Shown here one piece after another: positions 1 to 5,535 of a stretch of DNA of 5,535 nt; positions within the stretch are counted from its first letter, which is position 1; every line of letters begins with the position of its first letter. A program made the position numbers and the translations under genes. Location: contig DAIEQP010000089.1 in NCBI GenBank assembly GCA_027347805.1, positions 1 through 5,535 of the forward strand. Reading direction: 5' to 3'. The notes below the pieces were generated by a model, which ran no database searches, was not told the origin of the DNA, and saw nothing but the letters and a program-made list of their open reading frames with translations. Origin of the DNA: Ignavibacteria bacterium (lineage in GTDB: Bacteria > Bacteroidota > Ignavibacteria > Ignavibacteriales > Melioribacteraceae).

Positions 1-537
1 TACAACAACTATAATTAAAAATGATTCCATTATAGAATGACTCTTTAACAAATCTCCATAAGTATCGCGCACCATTTTATCAACCTGATCTAGAGCATCT
101 GTTATTTTTTTTATTACTGAAGAATTTTGTGCCGCTTTCTCAATAATAAAATTTTGAATTGTAAGAAAATTCTCAAGCAGTGGAAGAAGAATTATAAAAC
201 CAAGTAGAAAAACTCCGATTTCTTTAATGTTTGGAAATTTTACTCGCAGCATTTGTGTTATTGCAGTCGGATAAACGAACCTTGCAAATATCATCGTTGG
301 TAAAAGCATTAATAATATTTGTCCGCCCATTGTAAGCAGACGCATAGAATTAACGTCAGCTTTCTCAAAATTAAATCCAAATATCAGAAGTGTTAAAATT
401 GCACCGCCTATTTGATAGGCAAGAAAGATGCCTATGACTGCAATAAATGCGGCTGTTGCAGGCTGCATTATAGCAAAAGGTTTTTGTTCTCCATTCGGTA
501 TTTGATTCTGGTTTCCGTTAGAAAAATTGTCAGTCAT
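1..537 (-). CDS. CPBP-family intramembrane protease, N-terminal part (cut by window edge)
   Basis: This reading frame starts with ATG at 537 and stays open for 179 codons to the left edge, so the 3' part is missing. The N-terminus is short and polar (MTDNFSNGNQ, Asn/Gln-rich). It is followed by hydrophobic spans at about residues 22-55, 68-86 and 106-122, an amphipathic stretch, and the start of another hydrophobic span (about 170-179) running into the edge. The layout (a polar tail, two membrane spans, a 'LLP' turn near residue 80, then a 'LLPLLENF' segment and a charged helix before the next span) matches what I know of Bacteroidota-type CPBP (CAAX protease/bacteriocin-processing) proteins. 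In those, the catalytic EExxxR motif would come just after the point where the window ends. The active-site motifs therefore cannot be seen, and the family call rests on the N-terminal architecture only. It is 37 bases downstream of the DUF3108 gene, so it is probably co-transcribed. Its substrate is unknown. An unrelated multi-pass membrane protein remains possible. Confidence 0.72.
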   Translation of the reverse strand, partial: MTDNFSNGNQNQIPNGEQKPFAIMQPATAAFIAVIGIFLAYQIGGAILTLLIFGFNFEKADVNSMRLLTMGGQILLMLLPTMIFARFVYPTAITQMLRVKFPNIKEIGVFLLGFIILLPLLENFLTIQNFIIEKAAQNSSVIKKITDALDQVDKMVRDTYGDLLKSHSIMESFLIIVVV

Positions 538-547
538 ACTTTTCCAA
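538..547 (-). promoter_or_regulatory. Ribosome binding site of the CPBP-family gene
   Basis: Read on the minus strand, TTGGAAAAGT directly precedes the ATG at 537. The GGA core (545-543) ends 5 bases before the start codon, a normal spacing. It supports this ATG as the true start, even though the gene runs off the window. Confidence 0.5.
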
Positions 548-574
548 ATTAATACTTAAATATATTCAACAGTT

Positions 575-1372
575 TTATTTTTTCTTTGCTTTCAATTCAC
601 CAGCTAATCCTGAGTATGCAGTTAATTCTGCATCGATTGAACCAATAATTATTTTCGACTTTACTTTTATAGGAACGTGGAGTTCATCATTTGTTAGCCA
701 GATAACAACATTACCGGTATTTTTAAATAATCCGCCTTCAAGTATTTCCGGCTCAAGAATCAAACAGTCGAAAGTTCCTGCTTTAACATTTACAGTTTCT
801 CTTCCTCTATAATAAACATCGAGATCGTAAGTTTTATCTTTGTAAAAATTTTCAAGGTGAACTTTTTCACCAGTCTTCATCTTTGAGTAATCAAATGTAC
901 GTGCAAAGTAAAAGGCGGAAACAATATCATTTACATATTTGGGAATATCGTAGGTTCCTTCAGATGTTTTAGCTTTTCCTTTTCTTTGATCAAAGAAGGC
1001 TGAGAAGTCTCTCGAGTAACCTCCTTCTCTAATATGTTGTTCAAAGCGCCATGGGAAAAGTCCTTCAACATCCATGTAGGTTTCATATCTGTCTCTTACC
1101 TTATACAGCGCATCAAAAGTTGAAACAGTATTAACATTAAATGTAATCTGGTAAACATCTCTTCCCGCCAGCTTAACAATTTTAGGAATATTGTATTCAG
1201 CTACACCTGCAGTAATAAATCCATAATTTATATTGAACGAAAGTTTCTCGCCAAGTTTGAATGCCTTGTTCTCAATTTTTCTGAATTCCTGTTTTTGCGC
1301 ATAGTTAAAAGAGCAGATAACGTTCAAGAAGATGAACAGAATCAGAAAATTCTTAATCTTATGTTTATTCAT
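575..1372 (-). CDS. Exported DUF3108 domain protein
   Basis: With this start the protein is 265 residues. It opens with a Sec-type signal peptide: basic MNKHKIKN, then a hydrophobic core FLILFIFLNVIC, with probable cleavage near NYA-QK at about residue 25. No good lipobox precedes Cys20, so it is probably soluble in the periplasm rather than a lipoprotein. The rest matches the DUF3108 pattern: a FKLGEKLSFNINYG strand with 'ITAG' (about 38-57), 'LFPWRFE' (105-111), 'NDIVSAFYFAR' (148-158), 'VKAGTFDCL' (196-204), 'VVIWLTND..HVPI' (222-235) and 'GSIDAEL' near the end. The family has no firmly assigned biochemical role; its members are exported beta-rich proteins. The frame extends upstream to ATG at 1396 and TTG at 1399, just after the GT9 stop codon at 1402. 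I chose 1372 because AAAAGGAA lies 7 bases before it and the signal peptide then begins canonically. The start at 1396 also has an SD-like GGGAAG 8 bases upstream, so start choice is uncertain while gene identity is not. Confidence 0.85.
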   Translation of the reverse strand: MNKHKIKNFLILFIFLNVICSFNYAQKQEFRKIENKAFKLGEKLSFNINYGFITAGVAEYNIPKIVKLAGRDVYQITFNVNTVSTFDALYKVRDRYETYMDVEGLFPWRFEQHIREGGYSRDFSAFFDQRKGKAKTSEGTYDIPKYVNDIVSAFYFARTFDYSKMKTGEKVHLENFYKDKTYDLDVYYRGRETVNVKAGTFDCLILEPEILEGGLFKNTGNVVIWLTNDELHVPIKVKSKIIIGSIDAELTAYSGLAGELKAKKK

Positions 1373-1379
1373 ATTTATG

Positions 1380-1387
1380 TTCCTTTT
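1380..1387 (-). promoter_or_regulatory. Ribosome binding site deciding the DUF3108 start
   Basis: AAAAGGAA on the minus strand ends 7 bases before ATG 1372. It is the best Shine-Dalgarno-like match near any start in this window. It lies inside the frame if translation begins at 1396 or 1399, so it argues for the downstream start. A competing GGGAAG (1410-1405) precedes the upstream ATG, but it coincides with the last Gly and Lys codons of the GT9 gene and may be coincidental. Confidence 0.5.
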
Positions 1388-1401
1388 CGTCATCATCAAA
1401 C

Positions 1402-2436
1402 TTACTTCCCGGTTTTTGAAATTTTTTCTTTAATAACCGAAAAAACGTTTTCAATATTAATACTGTTCATGCAATCCAGCTCTTTGCATTTTTCTCTTGA
1501 ACAGTATCCATCACAGATCTCCGGCTGAAAAATAGCAGCCTTTTCAGTATAGGGTCCCCATCGTTTTGGGGATACAGCCGCAAATTTAGGATAAAAACCA
1601 ACAACAAATTTTCCTAGCGCTGCTGCAATATGAATTGGACCGGTTGAATTAGCAACCAGTATCTGTGAACAATTTATCAATGCAATCAACTCATTCATTT
1701 CAAATTTGCCAGCAGTGTTAATCACATTTGAGTTTACAATCAATGAACGGCAGAGTTCCTCTTCATTTCTGCTGCCTGTGATAATAACCACACAATTAAT
1801 TTCCGATGAAACTTTTTTTATCAGCATTCGTAATTTTTCAACAGGCAGATCTACAGCGCTTCCTCCGCTGCCCGGATGAAAAATAATTATCGGTTTTGAT
1901 AGATCAACTTCCAGCTTTTCTAATTTCGATTTTATTTTATTTTGATCGGCAGAATTTATGTTCAAACCAAACTGAACAGAAGATTTATCCGGCACAAGAT
2001 TGATGTTGATTTGTTTGAGTAGATGGACATTATATTCAAGTTCATGAAAATCCCCATGCTTTCTGTGCTCATAAATTTTTTTATTGAATAAAAAAGAATA
2101 CCATCTATAACCTGTTCCAACTCTTGTTTTTATTCCAGATAAAAAAAGAATTAATGCAATTCTAAAAGTTGGGAAGGCAACAATACATGCGTCAAATTTA
2201 TTCCTAAGCATCTCAACATTTTTCCAAATTGGAATTTTTCCCGACGATTCATTTAACACAAATGCTGAATCAATGAATGTATTGTTTTCGGCAAGAGCTT
2301 TTGTGTATTCTCTTAAAAGAAATGCAACATGCGAGCCGGGAATATTTTGTTTAATAATTGATGCCAGCGGCAGTGATAATACCACATCACCAATTCTATC
2401 TGTTCTAACAATCAAAATGTTTTTGGGTGATGTCAT
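1402..2436 (-). CDS. Glycosyltransferase family 9 (ADP-heptose:LPS heptosyltransferase type)
   Basis: This 344-residue protein has the normal length and GT-B layout of GT9 enzymes, which transfer heptose or a related sugar from a nucleotide donor onto the LPS core at the cytoplasmic face of the inner membrane. The N-terminal half begins ILIVRTDRIGDVVLSLPL (residues 7-24). The IGD Asp17 aligns with the catalytic Asp of WaaC/WaaF by motif position. The C-terminal, nucleotide-binding half starts at 'IIIFHPGSGG' (183-192), continues with 'VVIITGS' (216-222) and 'NTAGKFEMNELIALI' (240-254), and has the signature 'NSTGPIHIAAALG' (263-275) followed by 'SPKRWGPY' (289-296). The usual Asp of the D-S/T-G-P motif is Asn263 here, a variant I believe is common in this lineage. 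Near the end lies a cluster C308-x3-C312-x4-C317-x4-C322. Its ATG overlaps the stop codon of the upstream DNA glycosylase as ATGA, and no strong ribosome site is visible, so translation is probably coupled. The exact sugar and acceptor cannot be read from sequence, so no waa gene symbol is given. Confidence 0.93.
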   Translation of the reverse strand: MTSPKNILIVRTDRIGDVVLSLPLASIIKQNIPGSHVAFLLREYTKALAENNTFIDSAFVLNESSGKIPIWKNVEMLRNKFDACIVAFPTFRIALILFLSGIKTRVGTGYRWYSFLFNKKIYEHRKHGDFHELEYNVHLLKQININLVPDKSSVQFGLNINSADQNKIKSKLEKLEVDLSKPIIIFHPGSGGSAVDLPVEKLRMLIKKVSSEINCVVIITGSRNEEELCRSLIVNSNVINTAGKFEMNELIALINCSQILVANSTGPIHIAAALGKFVVGFYPKFAAVSPKRWGPYTEKAAIFQPEICDGYCSREKCKELDCMNSINIENVFSVIKEKISKTGK

Positions 2437-3041
2437 TTTCTTGATATGAATGGATTGTCTTTTATATAATAACGCCAGGGCAAATCTACACTTTTTTTTA
2501 TCCCGATTCTTGTTGTGCAGATAATCTTCTCTTCACTTGTTTCAGAATTGTTTTTAATGAAAATGTTATTACTGCATAAATCAGTTCCGTTTTCTGCTTT
2601 TGTAATATTAAATGCTTGTGCAAACTTGGCCGGCCCATTTGTAAGATTTAAGAAATCTTTTTGAGAAATAGATTTTTTTCCAAAACGATTTAACATCATC
2701 TCATCAATTCCTTCAATTGGTTCTACTGCTCTAATAAGAACTGCATTACCGTCATTTACTTTTCCTGTAACAACATTCGCGCAAAAATGCATTCCATATG
2801 TAAAATAAACATAAAGTAGCCCGCCTCCGGAAAACATAATTTCGTTTCGTTTGGTTTTACCATTGTAAGAATGTGATGCCTCATCAATCGATCCGTCATA
2901 TGCTTCAACTTCTACAATTCTGCCGCTTAATAAAACTTTACCAGAATTATTAATAAAAATTTTACCAAGCAGTTTTTTTGCAACCTTGTGGAGATCTTGT
3001 TCGTAGAAACTTTTTGTTAATTTTTGGAGGTGAGAATTCAT
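2433..3041 (-). CDS. mpg: 3-methyladenine DNA glycosylase, AAG/Mpg family
   Basis: This 202-residue protein has the full length and all landmarks of the AAG/MPG family. These are monofunctional base-excision repair enzymes that remove alkylated purines (3-methyladenine and, in many members, hypoxanthine). In order: 'SFYEQDLHKVAKKLLGK' (11-27); the catalytic block 'IVEVEAYDG' (42-50), where Glu46 matches the water-activating Glu125 of human AAG and Tyr48 matches Tyr127; His57 in 'EASH' (human His136); 'TKRNEIMF' (63-70); 'LLYVYFTYGMHFCANV' (75-90), where Tyr79 matches the base-flipping Tyr159 and Asn89 matches Asn169; 'VLIRAVEP' (101-108), where Arg104 matches Arg182; 'NGPAKF' (135-140); and 'TRIGI...LPWRYYI' near the C-terminus. 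All expected active-site residues are present, so it should be functional. The ATG at 3041 is 15 bases after the TPR stop and has no clear Shine-Dalgarno. Its TGA overlaps the next ATG by 4 bases. Repair has no obvious link to its envelope neighbours. Confidence 0.96.
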   Translation of the reverse strand: MNSHLQKLTKSFYEQDLHKVAKKLLGKIFINNSGKVLLSGRIVEVEAYDGSIDEASHSYNGKTKRNEIMFSGGGLLYVYFTYGMHFCANVVTGKVNDGNAVLIRAVEPIEGIDEMMLNRFGKKSISQKDFLNLTNGPAKFAQAFNITKAENGTDLCSNNIFIKNNSETSEEKIICTTRIGIKKSVDLPWRYYIKDNPFISRK

Positions 3042-3056
3042 TTAGAAATTCAGCAT

Positions 3057-3710
3057 TTACTGAACTGATTTCATTTCGCCGATTTTCTGAAGATACTCTT
3101 CTGCCTTCTCTGGTTTTATATTGATCAGTTCCTCATACATTTTGATTGCTTCATCAAAATTTCTTTGTGAGAAATAAATATCGGCGAGTGTTTCAGAAAC
3201 AATTTTTTTCCCTTCAAACTTGGGTAAGCTTTCACTTGAGGTTTCAAAATCATCTTTCGGGATTATCTTTGCTTTGCTAAGCTGCTTTGCGAGCATATCA
3301 AGTTTGTCTTCCCACCTTTCTTCTTTTTCTTCGGGAACAATTATTTGTTCTTCGGAAGGTTCATTATGGAATGCAGGTCTAAGTGCATCGCTTAAAGAAG
3401 TTCGCTCTGCAATAATTGCAGAAATTTTTTGTGAGTATATTTCATACGTTTTCGGTGATTCAATAATATCCGCGCCTAACTTAGCCATATTCAAAGCTTC
3501 TTCATCTTTGCCTTCGTATGCTTTTGCCAAAGAGAGAATGAGAAATGCAGTGGGATAATTAGCGTGAAGTTTAACGCCTTCATCAAGAATTCTAATTGCT
3601 TCAAGGTAATTTCCCTTTTCTATTTCAGAAAAAGCCACCCTGGCAAATAATGGAGATTGATTGTTAAACTCATAAATAAGTTTAATTTTTTCTGCCTGCA
3701 GATCTTTCAC
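3057..3710 (-). CDS. TPR-repeat protein of unknown function
   Basis: This 217-residue protein has no signal peptide or membrane span and is probably cytoplasmic. An N-terminal helical region carries about two TPR units: residues 20-52 with 'ARVAFSEIEKGNYLEAIRILDEGV', split as ARVAFSEIEKGN and YLEAIRILDEGV, and 54-84 with 'AFLILSLAKAYEGKDEEAL'. A long charged linker (about 116-165, rich in Glu, Lys and Ser) follows. One further clear TPR lies near the C-terminus (171-204), containing 'LADIYFSQRNFDEAIKMYEE'. TPRs mediate protein-protein contacts and no catalytic motif is visible. The start is GTG at 3710, only 5 bases after the stop of the GT2 synthase gene, with no recognisable ribosome site. 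No upstream in-frame ATG fits, so translation is probably coupled to the synthase. An accessory or scaffold role for the synthase is an inference from position only. Confidence 0.83.
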   Translation of the reverse strand: MKDLQAEKIKLIYEFNNQSPLFARVAFSEIEKGNYLEAIRILDEGVKLHANYPTAFLILSLAKAYEGKDEEALNMAKLGADIIESPKTYEIYSQKISAIIAERTSLSDALRPAFHNEPSEEQIIVPEEKEERWEDKLDMLAKQLSKAKIIPKDDFETSSESLPKFEGKKIVSETLADIYFSQRNFDEAIKMYEELINIKPEKAEEYLQKIGEMKSVQ

Positions 3711-3715
3711 AATTT

Positions 3716-5191
3716 TTATTCTGCTAATTGTTGTCTTTTAATATATGCCTGTCTCAATGATAATATTGAAACAGTAGCAAACCCAAAAAAGAACATCAAC
3801 TGAAATGGAATCGCAGCAATTTCCATAAAGTATATCGCAGCAATCACTCCAATCAAACAATACCCGGCTAAAAGCAATTCTATATAAGTAGAAGGCTGAA
3901 TTTTTGTTTTTGCCAGATACATGTTCTTCTGAGAAATTTTTCCTGTTTTCTTTTCAACATTAAATTTTGGCGTGCGGACAAATTCACTTTTTCTGCTCAT
4001 TAATCCTTCAACGACAGCTCTTGTATTGTTTAGCGCAAAGCCCATGCTGCCAGCCATGAAAAGCGGAAAGAGCGCAATCTTTTTCCGCCAGTCGCTATAA
4101 ACATCTTTTTGTGCAAACAGGTAAAATAAAAATGTGCTTATGAATGCGACAACAAAGATTGCCATGAAGTTGAAGAAATTCCAATATGGACCAGCGTTTT
4201 TTATAAATATTAACGGAACATTTAATATGCCGGCAAGAAGTGTAAAAGGAAAAACAAAATTGTTTGTTAAATTAAATGTAGCCTGCAATTTTACACGAAG
4301 AGGGATTTTTCCTCTCCAAACCATCGGCAATAATTTCTTGCTTGTTTCAATTGCGCCTTTTGTCCATCTAAACTGCTGGGCTTTAAGTGCATTCATTTCC
4401 TGCGGAAGTTCTGCGGGCGTTGTAAAATCTCTTAAGTAAACAAATTTCCATCCTCTTAACTGAGCGCGGTAGCTTAGATCAAGATCTTCTGTCAGTGTAT
4501 CTGCATGCCAGTTACCGGCATCCTCAATACATTCTTTTAGCCAAACGCCACCAGTTCCATTAAACTGAATAAAGAAGCCCGCCTTATTTCTTACAGTTTG
4601 TTCAATAACAAAATGTCCGTCTAAAGCAAGCGCCTGAATCTTTGTGAGTATCGAATAATCTTCATTCATATGTTCCCATCTCGTCTGAACTAATCCAATT
4701 TTATCGTGCGAGAAATAGCGAAGTGTCTTCCGAAGAAAATCTTTTCGTGGAATAAAATCCGCATCAAAAATTGCCACATATTTTCCTTTGGCCGATTTCA
4801 ATCCTTCTTTTAACGCACCTGCTTTAAACCCCGAACGGTTTTCTCTTCTTACGTGTAGTATATCAAAACCAAGTTCAAGTTTTTGTTTTACAAGCCGCGC
4901 CACCAAATCAACGGTTTCATCAGTGGAATCATCAAGCACCTGAATTTCCATTTTATCTTTTGGATAATCCAATTCGCAGATGGCATTAATTAATCTTTCA
5001 ACAACATATAACTCGTTGTACATCGGCAATTGAATTGTCACCATTGGCTCTGCGTTCATCTCGATTGGTTTGGGAACATTTTTTCTGTACTTGTGATGAT
5101 AAAAAATCATTACAAAACCGTGGCTCCCAAAAATCAAAATAATTGTGAGAGAAATAATATATGTGAAAAGAACTATTTCGTCGAAAATCAT
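3716..5191 (-). CDS. Membrane family 2 glycosyltransferase, CslA/cellulose-synthase-like
   Basis: This 491-residue protein is a processive-type GT2 of the inner membrane. One N-terminal span (about 6-31) is followed by a cytoplasmic catalytic domain. It starts at 'VTIQLPMYNE' (51-60), has 'VLDDSTDET' (85-93) with the nucleotide-sugar-binding Asp pair, 'GFKAGALKEGL' (121-131), the DxD 'FDADF' (142-146), 'LVQTRW' (167-172), 'FNGTGGVW' (210-217), the catalytic 'TEDLDLSYRAQLRGW' (234-248, Asp236), and QxxRW as Q272-R275-W276. About five C-terminal spans follow (near 308-331, 339-360, 371-390, 435-455, 460-480), with a conserved-looking 'EFVRTPKF' loop (403-410). These D, D, D, QxxRW motifs define polymerising GT2s such as cellulose synthase. 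The wording of several blocks resembles plant CslA mannan synthases more than BcsA, and there is no PilZ domain. The donor sugar and product are unknown; a glycolipid-forming transferase is the main alternative. It lies 33 bases after lptE and 5 before the TPR gene. Confidence 0.93.
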   Translation of the reverse strand: MIFDEIVLFTYIISLTIILIFGSHGFVMIFYHHKYRKNVPKPIEMNAEPMVTIQLPMYNELYVVERLINAICELDYPKDKMEIQVLDDSTDETVDLVARLVKQKLELGFDILHVRRENRSGFKAGALKEGLKSAKGKYVAIFDADFIPRKDFLRKTLRYFSHDKIGLVQTRWEHMNEDYSILTKIQALALDGHFVIEQTVRNKAGFFIQFNGTGGVWLKECIEDAGNWHADTLTEDLDLSYRAQLRGWKFVYLRDFTTPAELPQEMNALKAQQFRWTKGAIETSKKLLPMVWRGKIPLRVKLQATFNLTNNFVFPFTLLAGILNVPLIFIKNAGPYWNFFNFMAIFVVAFISTFLFYLFAQKDVYSDWRKKIALFPLFMAGSMGFALNNTRAVVEGLMSRKSEFVRTPKFNVEKKTGKISQKNMYLAKTKIQPSTYIELLLAGYCLIGVIAAIYFMEIAAIPFQLMFFFGFATVSILSLRQAYIKRQQLAE

Positions 5192-5206
5192 AAAAATATT
5201 TTTCCT
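5192..5206 (-). promoter_or_regulatory. Ribosome binding site of the GT2 gene, with long palindromic AT spacer
   Basis: AGGA (5206-5203, minus strand) precedes ATG 5191 with a spacer of 11 bases, longer than the usual 5 to 9. The 12 bases 5192-5203 are a perfect AT palindrome (AAAAATATTTTT) between the GG core and the start codon. No better start codon or ribosome site was found nearby, so this start is accepted with a somewhat unusual spacing. Confidence 0.4.
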
Positions 5207-5224
5207 ATATGAATTTAATTTTGT

Positions 5225-5535
5225 TTACCAGTTTGAAACTACTCCAAGAACAATATCTTCTGTTATTTTATCAATTGCGGTTTCAATTGCTGCTTTTCTG
5301 CCGACAGTAATATCGCCGCTTGCGTTGTAATCACCATAATTTGAAAAACTTCTGTCAAATATGGTTTTTTTTAAGACCAAATCCTTGTAAGTAACCTGAA
5401 CTGTTAATGTAATTCTTCTTGATGCAATTTTTTCTCCGCCGCCGATTGCTGCGGGTAAATCATTTATGGATGTAATCGATCCGTCTACTATTGCATTTGC
5501 ATTCACACGATTACTTACAGAAAGTGTATTGTCTT
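5225..5535 (-). CDS. lptE: LptE-like LPS-assembly protein, C-terminal part (cut by window edge)
   Basis: The frame is open from the right edge to a TAA at 5225-5227, giving 102 complete codons. It continues beyond the window, so the GTG at 5506 and the ATG at 5502 (which is out of frame) should not be taken as the start. LptE is an outer-membrane lipoprotein that plugs the LptD barrel and helps deliver LPS to the cell surface. The visible part has the layout I associate with Bacteroidota-type LptE: 'DNTLSVSNRVNANAIVDGSI' (a loop, then the strand leading to 'DGSI'), an ITLTVQVTYKD strand, 'FDRSFSNYGDY', then an acidic/basic helix 'AAIETAIDKITEDIV' ending in 'VVSNW'. The lipoprotein signal and lipobox Cys would be upstream, outside the window, so membrane anchoring cannot be checked. 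The gene is followed after 33 bases by the GT2 synthase, consistent with an envelope-biogenesis operon. The family call rests on about half a protein. Confidence 0.8.
   Translation of the reverse strand, partial: DNTLSVSNRVNANAIVDGSITSINDLPAAIGGGEKIASRRITLTVQVTYKDLVLKKTIFDRSFSNYGDYNASGDITVGRKAAIETAIDKITEDIVLGVVSNW

Noticed and set aside
538..574. Possible terminator between the DUF3108 and CPBP genes
   Set aside because: The 37 bases are AT-rich but contain no stable inverted repeat followed by a U tract.
1295..1528. Plus-strand open frame across the GT9/DUF3108 junction
   Set aside because: It lies antisense to two well-supported genes, has no recognisable domain, and its composition is typical of a frame shadow.
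2491..2500. Run of eight A (minus strand) near the 3' end of the DNA glycosylase, a possible slippage site
   Set aside because: The frame is intact through it (Ile-Lys-Lys-Ser) and such runs recur in this AT-rich window, for example near 105-112; nothing suggests programmed frameshifting.
3220..3558. Plus-strand open frame of 112 codons rich in Ser and Leu
   Set aside because: It is fully antisense to the TPR gene; the Ser/Leu richness mirrors the Glu/Lys codons of the real gene.
4134..4439. Plus-strand open frame of 101 codons inside the GT2 gene
   Set aside because: It is antisense to a gene with complete catalytic motifs and shows no family resemblance.
5030..5330. Two overlapping short plus-strand frames at the GT2/lptE junction
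   Set aside because: Both overlap coding sequence of the minus-strand genes and neither shows a plausible protein.
5225..5506. A small 93-residue stand-alone gene starting at GTG 5506
   Set aside because: The frame continues upstream without a stop to the window edge, and the content matches the C-terminal part of LptE, so the GTG is an internal Val codon.

Overview
The window reads as one cell-envelope gene string. All seven supported genes lie on the minus strand and are packed almost end to end. In transcription order (high to low coordinates) they are: the C-terminal part of an LptE-like lipopolysaccharide-assembly protein (cut by the right edge); a membrane-embedded family 2 glycosyltransferase resembling the CslA/cellulose-synthase group; a small TPR protein; a 3-methyladenine (AAG/Mpg-type) DNA glycosylase; a family 9 (heptosyltransferase-type) glycosyltransferase; an exported DUF3108 protein; and the N-terminal part of a CPBP-family intramembrane protease (cut by the left edge).

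The genes are separated by about 33, 5, 15, -4, 29 (2 to 5 if an earlier start is used) and 37 bases. No convincing terminator or promoter was found between them, so the simplest reading is a single polycistronic unit whose promoter lies beyond the right edge. There is no gene-free stretch over 300 bases, and no RNA gene, CRISPR array, insertion sequence or long repeat was seen.

The DNA is AT-rich, with Lys/Asn/Ile/Phe-rich proteins. The LptE end, the CPBP N-terminal region and the DUF3108 protein all resemble Bacteroidota/Chlorobiota-type versions. Several starts carry AGGA/GGAA-type ribosome binding sites, which fits the Ignavibacteria side of that group better than classical Bacteroidia. 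This placement is an inference from protein style, not a search result.

Functionally, LptE is expected at the outer membrane delivering LPS. The GT9 enzyme would add a sugar (heptose or similar) to a core oligosaccharide at the cytoplasmic face. The GT2 enzyme would make a polysaccharide or glycoconjugate at the inner membrane. DUF3108 would sit in the periplasm or outer envelope. The DNA glycosylase is the functional outsider, yet it is physically locked into the string by an ATGA overlap with the GT9 gene. Nothing here looks like a defence system or mobile element. The most interesting points are the CslA-like synthase with its adjacent TPR protein, and the repair gene embedded in an envelope operon.
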